DNA of 64,000 nucleotides from JBGQOG01 sp052113705 (GTDB taxonomy: Bacteria; Pseudomonadota; Alphaproteobacteria; Rhodobacterales; Rhodobacteraceae). The stretch's first letter is position 1. The number at the start of each line of letters is the position of its first letter. The translations under genes were made by a program, and so were the position numbers. The notes beneath the pieces were generated by a model. The model saw only the letters and a list, made by a program, of their open reading frames with translations. It was not told where the DNA came from and did not search any database. The stretch is from positions 1 to 64,000 of the forward strand of contig NZ_JBGQOG010000021.1 in the NCBI RefSeq assembly GCF_052113705.1, read 5' to 3'. This document shows, one piece after another, positions 1-9,224 of this stretch.

Positions 1-30
1 TCCGTCTCGTCATATCCACACTCCAGTTCC

Positions 31-246
31 TTGGTCACGATCTTATCTTCGTGTCCACGAAACCGGCAGCAGCTCATATTCCCGCGCCTGCAGACCGGAT
101 CGTACTTCCCGCCTTTCCTCGAGCCCTGGCGGTCGGTCGAAAAGGTGCTTACGGCCGTGATCTCGGAGGCCTACGTCCATGGCTTTTCGACCTGCGCCAT
201 GGATGATCTCGTCCAAGCGATGGGTTGGACCGGTATTGAAGTGCCC
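31..246 (+). pseudogene. IS256-family transposase fragment
   Basis: The translation contains a block like LQTGSYFPPFLEP followed by KVLTAVISEAYVHGFSTCAM and DDLVQAMG, the conserved early part of IS256/mutator-type transposases (known there as LRTGSYFPPFLEPRR, then EKALTAVIQEAY and STRSVDDLVQAMG). Only about 70 residues of a normally 400-residue DDE transposase remain. The residues before the block do not fit the family, so the 5' part is missing or frameshifted, and the 3' part is cut off by unrelated DNA near 246. It is a dead remnant marking an old insertion site. Confidence 0.7.
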
Positions 247-331
247 CCCGAAAACTGGACACTGATGGTGTGGATGCCCCATCCCCATCGGCCTGCTTTG
301 TGGCAGGCTGTTGAGGTTGTTCCAATAGGTA
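240..331. mobile_element. possible end of an IS3-type element
   Basis: The sequence GAAGTGCCCCCCGAAAACTG followed by GACA resembles the terminal inverted repeat of several IS3-family elements, and the short tract to about 331 resembles the untranslated leader that precedes their orfA. No orfA follows; the sequence switches directly to sugar-binding-protein coding DNA. This is probably a solo IS end left by recombination. The match is from memory of family ends. Confidence 0.35.
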
Positions 332-333
332 GG

Positions 334-767
334 AGATCCGGACCAAGGATATCGAGGATGTCATCGCCACGCCGCACTGCGCTGGCCTGCAGATCGTCGA
401 CAAACAGGTCGGCAACTGGAACCGGACCCAGGGCGCGGATCTGACGACCAACTGGCTGACCTCGGGTGTCGAATTTGACGCGATCATCGCCAATAACGAC
501 GAAATGGCGATCGGCGCGATTCAGGCGCTGAAATCCGCGGGCCGGGCGATGGACAGCGTGGTGGTCGCCGGAATTGATGCGACGCCGGATGGTCTGGCGG
601 CGATGGCGGCCGGGGATCTGGATGTGACCGTGTTCCAGAACGCCACCAAACAGGGCGCCGTCGCCTTGCAAACCGCGCTGGCGCTGGCCAGGGGCGAGAC
701 GGTGCCGGGCAACATCTGGGTGCCCTTCGAGCCGGTGACCCCGGAAAATATCCACGATTATCAGTGA
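334..767 (+). pseudogene. 3' fragment of a sugar ABC-transporter substrate-binding protein gene
   Basis: This stretch encodes RTKDIEDVIATPHCAGLQIV and continues in frame to NIHDYQ and a stop. It is nearly identical to the last 144 codons of the complete gene at 28974-29894, with roughly thirty base differences over about 550 bp by eye, mostly silent. The first half, including the signal peptide, is missing. The homology continues past the stop into the intergenic sequence and the start of the next gene (813-880), so the block was copied as DNA. It looks like a leftover from recombination between two versions of the same catabolic operon. Confidence 0.85.
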
Positions 768-812
768 ACCGATGCGGGCCCCGCGCCCGCATCCCTTTGG
801 GAGGAGAGCCTG

Positions 813-880
813 ATGCGCATAGCCATCGACCCGTTCATGCACCGGCACCTGCCGTTGGAAGAACTGCCCTTCAAGGTGAA
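813..880 (+). pseudogene. 5' stub of an iolH-like TIM-barrel gene
   Basis: The stub begins MRIAIDPFMHRHLPLEELPF and has the same GGAGGAG ribosome site as the complete gene at 29940-30845. Similarity ends abruptly at about 880, after which the reading frame holds nothing recognisable. With the fragment just upstream it forms one contiguous duplicated block (about 332-880) matching about 29464-30008. Confidence 0.8.
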
Positions 881-985
881 CCTGACGCAGCCCTCGAGCG
901 GAGAATACCGCTGAAGAGACCACAGACCCGGTCAGCGCACTCAGTGAACAGGGATCTTGCCGAAGGAATGTTTGAGCCCACAAAG

Positions 986-1819
986 CTATCTTTCAGCACT
1001 TGAGCTCGCTACTCGATCAAATGCCGCCATCATTCTCTCCTGACCCATCATCCCTCCAACCACCTCATCCTCGAACACAAATGCAGGCGTTCCATTTATC
1101 GCCAACCCCTGCGCGAGGCGCTTATTGCTGGCGATGCTCGCTGAAATATCCGCTCCACCGGATCGCACCGACAACGCGTCGAAATCATACCCCGCCGCCC
1201 CTACGAGCATCGACAATGTCGCATCGTTCAACTGTCCCTTCTGGGACAGAAGGGCATTGTGGAAGCCGAGGTAGGCCTCATCACCATGGACAGCGCGGAC
1301 GGCCAGCGCGAGGCGTGAGGCACGCTCCGAAGCCGGTCCAAGGATCGGGAACTCCTTCAAAACGACGGCGACATCATCCCGACCCGCCATTGCCCGGGTC
1401 AGTTCGGGCAGCGCCGCTTTGCAGTAGCCGCATTGGTAGTCAAAGAATTCGACGACAACGATTTTTGCATCGGCCGCCCCTTTGCGGGCGTCGTCTGACC
1501 GGAACAGTTGGTCGCCATATTCAGCAATGGTGACGCTCGCTGCCTCGGCTTTCGCAGCCCGTTCTTGCTGCTCGAGCAGCGTGAAGACCTCCAGCACGAC
1601 CTTGGGATTGTCGAGCAGATACGCGCGGACGCTTTCGCCGAACTCGGGCGAATAGGAAGGCGGTTCAGCGGCTGCCGCCGAGCCTATGCCCACGCATGCC
1701 GCAGTGATCAAGACCCCGGCCAGAAGGGAGCGGCCCCGAGGTGACCGGCCGCACGCACTCCCACACGGCGCCGTCAGAAAATCACATGATGTTTCAATAT
1801 TTCTCAGAAATTCGCGCAT
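986..1819 (-). CDS. DsbA-family periplasmic thiol:disulfide oxidoreductase
   Basis: A signal peptide (hydrophobic LLAGVLITAACVGIGSAAAA) is followed by a helical N-terminal segment, then a thioredoxin-fold domain with the active site CGYC in FFDYQCGYCKAALPEL and the cis-proline loop INGTPAFVFEDEVVGG. This is the architecture of the DsbA/DsbG-like 'DSBA oxidoreductase' group (Com1-like) seen in alphaproteobacteria. It probably oxidises or isomerises disulfides in exported proteins. The ATG at 1819 is chosen because it places the signal peptide properly; 1846 and 1984 are possible longer starts, none with a strong ribosome site. It is transcribed away from traD, so it may help fold conjugation proteins, but that is inference from position. 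Confidence 0.8.
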   Translation of the reverse strand: MREFLRNIETSCDFLTAPCGSACGRSPRGRSLLAGVLITAACVGIGSAAAAEPPSYSPEFGESVRAYLLDNPKVVLEVFTLLEQQERAAKAEAASVTIAEYGDQLFRSDDARKGAADAKIVVVEFFDYQCGYCKAALPELTRAMAGRDDVAVVLKEFPILGPASERASRLALAVRAVHGDEAYLGFHNALLSQKGQLNDATLSMLVGAAGYDFDALSVRSGGADISASIASNKRLAQGLAINGTPAFVFEDEVVGGMMGQERMMAAFDRVASSSAER

Positions 1820-1830
1820 AGTCAGTTTAG

Positions 1831-1875
1831 CTTTCAAATTTATTTTCATATCAATACTTATTTTTAACTTGAAAG
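1831..1875. promoter_or_regulatory. AT-rich divergent promoter region with inverted repeat
   Basis: Between the DsbA-like gene and traD lies a markedly AT-rich tract flanked by CTTTCAAATT (1831-1840) and AACTTGAAAG (1866-1875), a 10-bp inverted repeat with one mismatch. Its position suggests a shared operator or promoter for the two divergent genes. No regulator can be assigned. Confidence 0.4.
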
Positions 1876-1884
1876 GAAGTCCAG

Positions 1885-4197
1885 ATGAGCCCTCTGCAGA
1901 GGAGCCAACCCACGCGATTTGTCCGTGGGGGCCAGACAACCCAGCACTGGTGGCGGATGGCAGCACAGGTGGTCCGTACCTCACTGTTCATGGCACTCGG
2001 CGCGTTCACGATCAGCTACTGCATCCTCATCGGAACGCGGTACGAGATCCGCTACATGCGCGAGACCTTCGCCACCTTCCTGGCGGACTATAACCTCGCG
2101 ATGGACAGACCTGAGAAGGTGCTGACCTACACCAATGCCAAAGGAAAACGCCTGTCGCGGACCTCGGCGGAAGTTGCCGCAGATCCGCAGATGCGGGAGG
2201 TGGCGGTGCGCTACCGCGAAAATGCCCAGCTTTTCGCAATCTATGCGGCCATACCCGCCGGGCTGGCCTTCCTGCTGAGCATCGGGGTCTTTGTCTATGC
2301 CGGGCAACGTGTCGGGGAAAACGCGCATGTGCGGGGCAGTCGGCTGATTTCACAGGCCGATCTGGCGAAATGGTCGCGGCAGAAATGGAAGCGCTACCGG
2401 CAAAAATTCGGCCGGAACAGCAAGAAGGGCACGCCCTATACGATCGCCGGCATCCCCTTTCCGCCCAACGCGGTTGAAGCGCAGACCGGCATTTTCGGGA
2501 CAGTCGGCGTCGGCAAAACCAATGCCATCAAAGAGCTTCTGAAGACCATCCGCGCGCAGGACGGCCGGGCGGTGGTCTATGACAAGATGGGCGCGCTGGT
2601 CCGGGACTTTTACGACCCGGAGACAGATATCATCATCAACCCGTTCGATGCGCGGTCGCATATCTGGTCGCCCTTTTATGAGGCCCGCACGCCCGAAGCG
2701 CTGGCGCAGATTGCCGAGGTGATGATCCCGCAAAAGCCCGGTCAGAATGATCCGTTCTGGAGCGTGACCGCCCGGCTCGTCTTCGAATATGCCGCCCGGT
2801 CCCTCATCAAGGCGAAGACGCCGACGAATGATGACCTGCGCCGCGCCATTATGACGATCAAGGCGGAAGAGTTGGAAAAGCTGCTGGCAGGCACGCCCGG
2901 CCAGCACTTCTTCGGCCAGCATGTCGAGAAGACCTCTGCCTCGATCCGCGCCAACATGATTGCGGAGCTGCGCTTTCTCGAATTTCTGCGCGATGACGGC
3001 GAGCCCTTTTCGGCCCGCGAATGGGTCAAATCGGCAAAACCCGGTTTCCTCTTCCTCACCGGCGATGCGGAACATTCCGCGGCCACCCGCAACATCATTT
3101 CCACCATCATTGAGGTTGCGGCCAATGCGCTGATGACCTGCGAAGAGCAGCGCGACCCGTCGCTGTGGTTCTTCATTGACGAAGTGCCGACATTGAACCG
3201 CCTGCCCTTCCTCGTCTCGAAACTGGCGGAAATCCGTCAGTTCGGCGGGGCCTTCGTGCTTGGCTATCAGGTCTATTCGCAGCTGGAAGACATCTATGGT
3301 GAGAAGGGGGCGCAGTCGATTTCCGGCACGCTGAACAACCGCGTGGTGTTCAACACGCCGGATGCTCGCACGGCTAAGCTGTTCTCGGAATCCCTCGGCT
3401 TTGAGGATGTGGTGGAGCAACGGGAAAACCTGTCCTTCGGTGCGCATGAAAGCCGCGATGGCGTGTCCTTCATCAGTCAGCGCATCGAGCGACCGATTGT
3501 CACCGCCTCGGAAATCCAGGCGCTGCCGCAGTTCGAAGCCTTCATACGCTTCGCCTATGATGCACCCACCGCCAAAGTCTATTTCGAGCCGGTCAGCACC
3601 GAACCCCGCGCCGAAAAGCTGGTGCCCTACCAGGGCGGCGGCTTCGACATGGATGGCATGGACCCGCACAAGTCCCCTGCCCCCGCAGAAAACGAAACCT
3701 CAATGCCCGCCCATTTCGCGCCGCAGCTCCTGAGCCAGGTGGAGGCAGAGCGGCGGCAGAAGTTTATCGCATGGCCGGTCGAGCAACAGATTGCGGCTTT
3801 TGAAGAATGGCGACGGGAGGCGACGGAACCGCAGTTCAACGTCGCAACCGGACGCTTTGAATCCTTCCTGACCGCCGCCGATGTGGATCTGATGTGGGAC
3901 CATTACTACCGCCAGCGCGCAGAAGGCCATGACAAGCCAGTGTTTCGTCTGACGCCGAATGTGGAGGCAATGATCGGCTCCCGCCCGAAAAAGCAAAACA
4001 GCGCCACGGATGGCCTGATCGTGCCGCACTACCAAGTGGCCCTGCAGGCCGCGGCAGAGGCCGGTCACGCGACCACGGTGATCCCCTTCCCCGCCACTCC
4101 CCCGGCCCCCCCTGCCCCGCCGATCAGTGATGCGCCCGAGGATCTGGCGCAGGATGACCTTCAATCTGCCCAGACTGAGGAGGGCAGCTTGCTATGA
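1885..4197 (+). CDS. traD: conjugative coupling protein TraD (type IV secretion ATPase)
   Basis: A 770-residue type IV coupling protein that recruits the relaxase-DNA complex to the mating channel and energises transfer. Two N-terminal membrane segments are visible (about residues 30-52 and 118-140) around a short periplasmic loop. The cytoplasmic ATPase has Walker A GTVGVGKT near residues 204-211 and Walker B LWFFIDE near 426-432, followed by an RQFGGAFVLGYQ segment typical of TraD/TrwB. The C-terminal tail is proline-rich. Start chosen from the GAAAGGAAG ribosome site 5 bases upstream. The stop overlaps the start of traI as ATGA, so the two are translationally coupled. Confidence 0.93.
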   Translation: MSPLQRSQPTRFVRGGQTTQHWWRMAAQVVRTSLFMALGAFTISYCILIGTRYEIRYMRETFATFLADYNLAMDRPEKVLTYTNAKGKRLSRTSAEVAADPQMREVAVRYRENAQLFAIYAAIPAGLAFLLSIGVFVYAGQRVGENAHVRGSRLISQADLAKWSRQKWKRYRQKFGRNSKKGTPYTIAGIPFPPNAVEAQTGIFGTVGVGKTNAIKELLKTIRAQDGRAVVYDKMGALVRDFYDPETDIIINPFDARSHIWSPFYEARTPEALAQIAEVMIPQKPGQNDPFWSVTARLVFEYAARSLIKAKTPTNDDLRRAIMTIKAEELEKLLAGTPGQHFFGQHVEKTSASIRANMIAELRFLEFLRDDGEPFSAREWVKSAKPGFLFLTGDAEHSAATRNIISTIIEVAANALMTCEEQRDPSLWFFIDEVPTLNRLPFLVSKLAEIRQFGGAFVLGYQVYSQLEDIYGEKGAQSISGTLNNRVVFNTPDARTAKLFSESLGFEDVVEQRENLSFGAHESRDGVSFISQRIERPIVTASEIQALPQFEAFIRFAYDAPTAKVYFEPVSTEPRAEKLVPYQGGGFDMDGMDPHKSPAPAENETSMPAHFAPQLLSQVEAERRQKFIAWPVEQQIAAFEEWRREATEPQFNVATGRFESFLTAADVDLMWDHYYRQRAEGHDKPVFRLTPNVEAMIGSRPKKQNSATDGLIVPHYQVALQAAAEAGHATTVIPFPATPPAPPAPPISDAPEDLAQDDLQSAQTEEGSLL

Positions 4198-7100
4198 TGT
4201 CGCTCAGCAACGTCTCGGGCGGCGCGGCCGCCAGCGGCTATTATAAGGCCGAAGGCTATTATATCGCGGGCAGTCCGGAGGCCGATGCCGCCGCGAGCTG
4301 GTTCGGAAAAGCCGCCGAACATTTAGTGGAGGAAGGCCAGACCGAGTTTGCCGGTCGTGTCGATGACAAGTCATTTTCGGACATGTTGGAGGGCTACGCG
4401 CCGCCGACAGAAAAGGACGCGGACGGAAACTGGAAAGAGGGCCAGACCCTCGGGCGGCATGTGGATGGCGAGCGCCAGCACCGGCCCGGGTTGGACCTGA
4501 CCTTCTCGGCCAGCAAGTCGGTCTCGATCATGGCGCTGGTGGTGGGCGACGAGAGGGTCACGGCGGCGCATGACGCGGCGGTGAGATCTGCGATGGCCTA
4601 TGTAGAGGATCGGTTTGTCGCCACCCGGCGCGATGTGGGCGGCGAAATCCAGTCTGTGCCGGGAAAGATGATCGCGGGACTGTTCCGGCACGACACCTCG
4701 CGGGCGCTCGATCCGCAGCTGCACACCCATGCCGTGATCCAGAACATGGTCCTGGGGGAGGACGGCAAGTGGACCGCGCTGTCGAACGAACAGATCTACC
4801 GCAACAAGATGCTGATTGGCGCGATCTACCGCAACGAGCTGGCCCAGAACCTCGAAAAGGTCGGCTATGAGGTTGATCGGGTTGGCAAGGATGGCATCAC
4901 GGAAATCCGGGGCGTGCCGCGCGAGCTGATGGATGGATTTTCCAAGCGGCGGCAAGAAATAGAAGCGGCATTGGACGCCCGCGGCGCAGAGCATGGCGCG
5001 GTGAACAGCGCCTTGGCGGCGCTGGCGACCCGTAAGGGCAAGCACAATGGGATCGACAGGGGCGAGCTGCAGGAGGCGTGGACCAAAGAAGCCCAAGGCT
5101 TCGGCTTCAACCTCGATGCCCTGCAGAAGATCCGCGATGACGCCATGCTGTCAAAGGCTGTGCAACTGCCGGGTGCGACACGCGAACTGCAGGTGCCTGC
5201 GACCCCGGCTGAGTTGGGCAGCAGGGCCGTTGAATTTGCCATTCAGCACATCAGCGAACGCGCCGCAGTCTATTCCCGGGATGACATTCTCAAGACCGCG
5301 CTCAACAGCACCAAGGGTGCAAAGATCGAGCAAATCGAGCGGGCTATGCAAGAGAAGGAAGCGAGTGGGCGGCTTGTCTCCGTGCATGTCCATGAATGGA
5401 AAGACCTACAGGAAAAAGGCGGCACCAAGGGCGGTATCCTCAAGGATTTCGGGGCGGCTCCCTACCAGAACAATCCCACGAACAAGGCCAGCTTCTATGT
5501 CACCGTCCAGACAGCGGGCAGCGAGCACACGATCTGGGGGGTAGACCTGCAGCGAGCCATCGCAGCGGCCGAAGTCCAGAAGGGCGACAGCATCTATCTT
5601 TCCCGCATTGCCGATCGCGAAGTAACTGTCACCGACGCAGGCGGCAAAGCCATCGACGCCAAGCGCAATGACTGGAACGTCACCAAGGCCGATCCGAGCG
5701 ACCGGACGTTTCAGGAAAAAACCAACGTCAGGCTCTATACCGACGATGCGACCATGGCCGCGGAACGTCGCGTGTTGCAGGAGTTCCGCACAGGCAGGGC
5801 CGAGGGGGGCGTCAGCTTCGCCTCGCGCCTGCGCAAGGACGGCAGCCTGAAGCAGACCGGAGAAGCGACGCTGCGCCAGCGGGTCAATGAGACCACTCTG
5901 ACCGAAGGACAGAAAGACGCGGTAATCAATGGCCTGACAGGCACTGGCCGCTACCGGGGGGTGCAAGGCTATGCCGGCACCGGCAAGACCTACATGCTGG
6001 ACACGCTGCGAGGCTATGCGGAAAAAGCGGGCTATAGTGTTGAAGGGGCGGCGCCGACCAACCGCGCGGTTGAGCAATTGGCGGAAGCGATCCCCAACAG
6101 CACCACCACGGCGATGCTTCGGATCAATGCCGCAAACGACAAGCTGGGCGACAAGAGCAAGTCGATCCTGGTGATTGATGAAGCGGCCATGGTCAGCACC
6201 TCAGACATGCGCGACATCATGGCGGCCGCCAACCGCGCAAACTATGCCCGCGTGATCCTCGTCGGCGACGTGAAACAACTCGATGCCGTCAGCGCGGGTT
6301 CGCCGTTTGCCCAGCTGCAAAAGGCGGGGCTACCGACCGCGCTGATGGCCGACATCCAACGCCAGCGCGACGACACCGCCCGGGCGGCTGTCCTTCATGC
6401 GATCAAAGGAGAGGTGAAAGCCGCCTTTGACAACATCAACCGGATCTCAACCCCCGGTCCGAACCAACTGTTGCCCTCGGCTGTTGCCGCGAGCTGGCTG
6501 GCCCTGCGATCCGGTGAACGGGATCAGACCGGCATTGTGGTCTTGACCAACCATGTCCGGGAAAAAGTGAACGCAGAAATCCGAGACGCGCTCAAAGACG
6601 AGAGGCGGCTTGCGCCTCAGGATGTGCGGCAATCAGTGCTGCAGCCGCTCAATCTGACGGGCGCCGAAGCGAAGGAAGTGGGCAGCTACAAAACCGGCGA
6701 TGTCGTGGTGCCCCTGCGAGGCTACAAGACAGAGGGGCTGCAGCGCGGTGGCGTTTATGTGGTAGAGGGCAAGAGCGAGCGGTCGCAGACCCTCATTCTG
6801 CGGCCCGAGACCGGCGGTGATGCGATCCGGTTCAGCCTCGCCAAAGACCCGAAAGCCCCCCCTGCCCTTGCAGCCTATGAACCCCGCGAGCGTGACTTCA
6901 GCAGAGGCGATCAGGTCAAATTCGGTATCACCGACAAAGAAGCTGGCATGGCGAATGGCGCACGCGGCACCATTGAGGCCATCGACGAGCGCCAAATCAC
7001 CGTCCGTTTGCAAGGCGGAAAGTCGGTCAATTTGCCCTCTGAAGGCATGGCGGCGCGCGGCATGGACCATGCTTATGCCGCCACGGCACATGACTTTCAG

Positions 7101-7523
7101 GGGTCATCGGTGGATCGGATCATCGTCGGCATGAGCGCCACAGAGACGCTTTCAACGCAAAAATCCTTCTATGTGAACATCAGCCGCGCGCGCGACAGCG
7201 TGCATTTGGTCACGACAGATGTCGCGAAACTGGCGGAGACGATCGAGAAGAACAGCGGCGACAGACCCACCGCGCTCGATGCCTATGCCCAAAAACAGCT
7301 GGACGAGGCCCGCGCTGAGAAGCCTGCAGAGGGGACCAAAGACCAGCTGCAACAGAGCCAGGCCCCCTCCCCTACCCGCGAGTTCAAGGATCTGGACGGG
7401 GTGCTGGCGCATCAGGCGGGCAAGGCGCTCGACACGATCCGGGAGCGGGAAGCCCCCGACATTGCCGGAGCGCTGAAGGAAATTGAGCAGATGCAGAAGG
7501 TGAAGGAAGGACCGGTCAGATGA
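4194..7523 (+). CDS. traI: MobF-family conjugative relaxase-helicase TraI/TrwC
   Basis: A 1109-residue two-part enzyme. The N-terminal TrwC relaxase domain has candidate catalytic tyrosines in YYKAEGYY (residues about 16-23), the FSASKSVSIMAL motif, and the metal-binding histidines in FRHDTSRALDPQLHTHAVIQ. The C-terminal RecD-like helicase has Walker A GYAGTGKT near 593-600, Walker B ILVIDEAAM near 658-666, and a late UvrD/RecD-type segment AYAATAHDFQGSSVDRIIVG. It would nick the origin of transfer, bind the 5' end and unwind the strand for TraD. It overlaps traD by ATGA upstream and the next gene by ATGA downstream. No mating-pair formation genes are in the window, so they lie elsewhere. Confidence 0.95.
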   Translation: MMSLSNVSGGAAASGYYKAEGYYIAGSPEADAAASWFGKAAEHLVEEGQTEFAGRVDDKSFSDMLEGYAPPTEKDADGNWKEGQTLGRHVDGERQHRPGLDLTFSASKSVSIMALVVGDERVTAAHDAAVRSAMAYVEDRFVATRRDVGGEIQSVPGKMIAGLFRHDTSRALDPQLHTHAVIQNMVLGEDGKWTALSNEQIYRNKMLIGAIYRNELAQNLEKVGYEVDRVGKDGITEIRGVPRELMDGFSKRRQEIEAALDARGAEHGAVNSALAALATRKGKHNGIDRGELQEAWTKEAQGFGFNLDALQKIRDDAMLSKAVQLPGATRELQVPATPAELGSRAVEFAIQHISERAAVYSRDDILKTALNSTKGAKIEQIERAMQEKEASGRLVSVHVHEWKDLQEKGGTKGGILKDFGAAPYQNNPTNKASFYVTVQTAGSEHTIWGVDLQRAIAAAEVQKGDSIYLSRIADREVTVTDAGGKAIDAKRNDWNVTKADPSDRTFQEKTNVRLYTDDATMAAERRVLQEFRTGRAEGGVSFASRLRKDGSLKQTGEATLRQRVNETTLTEGQKDAVINGLTGTGRYRGVQGYAGTGKTYMLDTLRGYAEKAGYSVEGAAPTNRAVEQLAEAIPNSTTTAMLRINAANDKLGDKSKSILVIDEAAMVSTSDMRDIMAAANRANYARVILVGDVKQLDAVSAGSPFAQLQKAGLPTALMADIQRQRDDTARAAVLHAIKGEVKAAFDNINRISTPGPNQLLPSAVAASWLALRSGERDQTGIVVLTNHVREKVNAEIRDALKDERRLAPQDVRQSVLQPLNLTGAEAKEVGSYKTGDVVVPLRGYKTEGLQRGGVYVVEGKSERSQTLILRPETGGDAIRFSLAKDPKAPPALAAYEPRERDFSRGDQVKFGITDKEAGMANGARGTIEAIDERQITVRLQGGKSVNLPSEGMAARGMDHAYAATAHDFQGSSVDRIIVGMSATETLSTQKSFYVNISRARDSVHLVTTDVAKLAETIEKNSGDRPTALDAYAQKQLDEARAEKPAEGTKDQLQQSQAPSPTREFKDLDGVLAHQAGKALDTIREREAPDIAGALKEIEQMQKVKEGPVR

Positions 7524-8071
7524 GAAAAGATAATATTGAGAAGCGCCAACGGGTAGATCTTCGACCCGTGTCTATGGCCTTGATGCACCAGTCCTGCCCT
7601 CCCGGCGACATCCCGAACGCCGATCACTTAGAGGCGGGTATCGTCAAACTGCAGTCTGAAAATATTGTTCTGGAAGGCGTGAATAAGGAGCTGAAGTTCC
7701 AGCTGGACCGCCTCGACACCCGCTATGAGCAATTCATGGCGCAGCACCGGCTGTCCACGCGCAACGAGGTGATGATGCTGGGCCAGATTGTGCGGGAGCT
7801 GCACGTCTTCCGGCAGATCCTGATTGTCTCGTCAGCCGCCAGCAATGAGGAAGCGGAGCGGCTGATGGACAAGGCCCTCCCGATCATCATGGAGCTGCGC
7901 GGCACCCTGCTCGCCTGGCGCGCGAGAGAGGGCATTGAGGTACCGGAATATGACCATGGCAAAGAGGCTCAGCTGCTTGAAAGGCTGATCCAAAATCCGG
8001 CGGTCCAAAAGGTTGCAGACAAAGAAATGGATGATCTCGCCCAAAGCCGCGAGACGGAAAAGGAGCGGTGA
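7520..8071 (+). CDS. hypothetical coiled-coil protein of the transfer operon
   Basis: A 183-residue soluble protein whose ATG overlaps the traI stop (ATGA), so it belongs to the tra operon. Residues about 40-80 (ADHLEAGIVKLQSENIVLEG onward) have heptad-like hydrophobic spacing consistent with a coiled coil, and the C-terminal half is helical and charged. No signal peptide, membrane segment or catalytic motif is visible and I do not recognise a named family. A structural or accessory role in DNA processing would fit the position only. Confidence 0.75.
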   Translation: MRKDNIEKRQRVDLRPVSMALMHQSCPPGDIPNADHLEAGIVKLQSENIVLEGVNKELKFQLDRLDTRYEQFMAQHRLSTRNEVMMLGQIVRELHVFRQILIVSSAASNEEAERLMDKALPIIMELRGTLLAWRAREGIEVPEYDHGKEAQLLERLIQNPAVQKVADKEMDDLAQSRETEKER

Positions 8072-8075
8072 GAAC

Positions 8076-9122
8076 ATGCCAAAGATTGCGAAAAACAGCC
8101 CGGAAAATTGCCGCAGCAGCTTGGGCCAACTTGGCCCACGTTTGGGCCAAGTTGGCCCAAGTCTCTGTAACTTACTGTATTTAATCGGAAATCGCTGTCG
8201 GGGCAAAATCAGCCAAAATATCCCCAATAGCGCCGAAAAAGTCTCTGTTTACAGTGACTTACGAGTCGATGGCAGATTGCTGCGTCAGGTGTGGAAAAAT
8301 CTTCAGGTGGTCCCCCTTCGGACCACCTCTCAAAGAGCTTGGCTTCGCTCGCTCGCCAGAGTGTGCGGAGCCTCCTTTGCACTCTTCGCAGCCGGGGGGA
8401 TAGCGTCGGCTGGCTCCTGGGAAACGGTCGCGGGTGGCTGGACCTCCGGCGGATCGTTTGGCTCGAACGGTCAGCAGATCTCGGCTGCTCCGGCCGGGTC
8501 TTCCTTCGTCGGGATCGAAGCGAAATCCTCCTTTGACCTTGCCCCTCGCAGCCAGCCCAGGTCATCGGCTGGAAAGCCCTTTGTCTTGCCGGTCGGGACG
8601 GACGAACTGACCAAAGTGCGGGCCGTGATCACCCATGCTGAAAGCCGAAGAGATGGCTATGATGCCTACAATCTTGCGGCCCGCGTCCCCCCTCCCCATC
8701 CGGCTTCGACCATGACGCTGCGAGAAATCCAGCAATGGACGTGGGACACACCAGGTCAGCAACACGCAATCGGCAGGTATCAGATCATCCCGTCCACGTT
8801 GAATGCTCTGATCGCGCGCACCGGCATCAGCGTGGACACGGTATTTGATCCTCAGATCCAGGATGCCTTCGCCAATGTATTGATCATCGATGCCGGCTAT
8901 TTGGCCTTGAAGGATGGCACCATGTCTTTGGACGGCTTTAAGGCCGAGCTGGCCAAGGTCTGGGCCGGTTTCCCTCTGCCAACGGGAGAATCTTATTACA
9001 AGGGCGTTGCGAACAATCAGGCGACGATCAGCTACGAGATGTATTCCCGGCTGATGGCTCAAATCTTCCCCGCGGAAGCCTCACAAGTCACGCCACCGCC
9101 CCGAGGCCGCGCAAACCTCTAG
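8076..9122 (+). CDS. VirB1-like lytic transglycosylase/muramidase
   Basis: The C-terminal domain (from about VRAVITHAESRRDGYDAYNL) has a glutamate after the first helix and HAIGRYQIIPSTLNAL, resembling lambda-R/GH104-type peptidoglycan lytic enzymes; it would open the wall for the transfer apparatus. A hydrophobic stretch VCGASFALFAAGGIASAGS looks like a signal peptide, but in this reading it starts about 95 residues in. The ATG at 8076, with AAGGAG upstream, directly follows the previous gene, yet it forces translation through the inverted repeat at 8121-8160 (LGQLGPRLGQVGP). A later GTG start near 8289 would give a normal leader, so the start is uncertain. Confidence 0.75.
   Translation: MPKIAKNSPENCRSSLGQLGPRLGQVGPSLCNLLYLIGNRCRGKISQNIPNSAEKVSVYSDLRVDGRLLRQVWKNLQVVPLRTTSQRAWLRSLARVCGASFALFAAGGIASAGSWETVAGGWTSGGSFGSNGQQISAAPAGSSFVGIEAKSSFDLAPRSQPRSSAGKPFVLPVGTDELTKVRAVITHAESRRDGYDAYNLAARVPPPHPASTMTLREIQQWTWDTPGQQHAIGRYQIIPSTLNALIARTGISVDTVFDPQIQDAFANVLIIDAGYLALKDGTMSLDGFKAELAKVWAGFPLPTGESYYKGVANNQATISYEMYSRLMAQIFPAEASQVTPPPRGRANL
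8121..8160. repeat. perfect 18-bp inverted repeat with 4-base loop
   Basis: Arm TTGGGCCAACTTGGCCCA (8121-8138), loop CGTT, exact reverse complement at 8143-8160. Each arm also contains smaller TTGGCC/GGCCAA palindromes, so several alternative folds exist. It lies in the 5' part of the muramidase reading frame or in its leader. There is no T-run after it, so it is not a classic terminator; a processing site, attenuator or protein-binding site is possible. Confidence 0.85.
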
Positions 9123-9224
9123 ATCGGCGCGTAGCCCCCGGGAGAGCGGCTCCCTTGCCACCTCTTAGGCGAGGCGAACGTGCCACCCTGCCCCACACCG
9201 CGCCTTTCGGCGCTCGTTCGGACC

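Noticed and set aside
2350..3669. 439-codon minus-strand frame opposite traD
   Set aside because: It is antisense to a gene with clear ATPase motifs, is rich in Arg/His/Gly as expected of a shadow frame, and has no family features.
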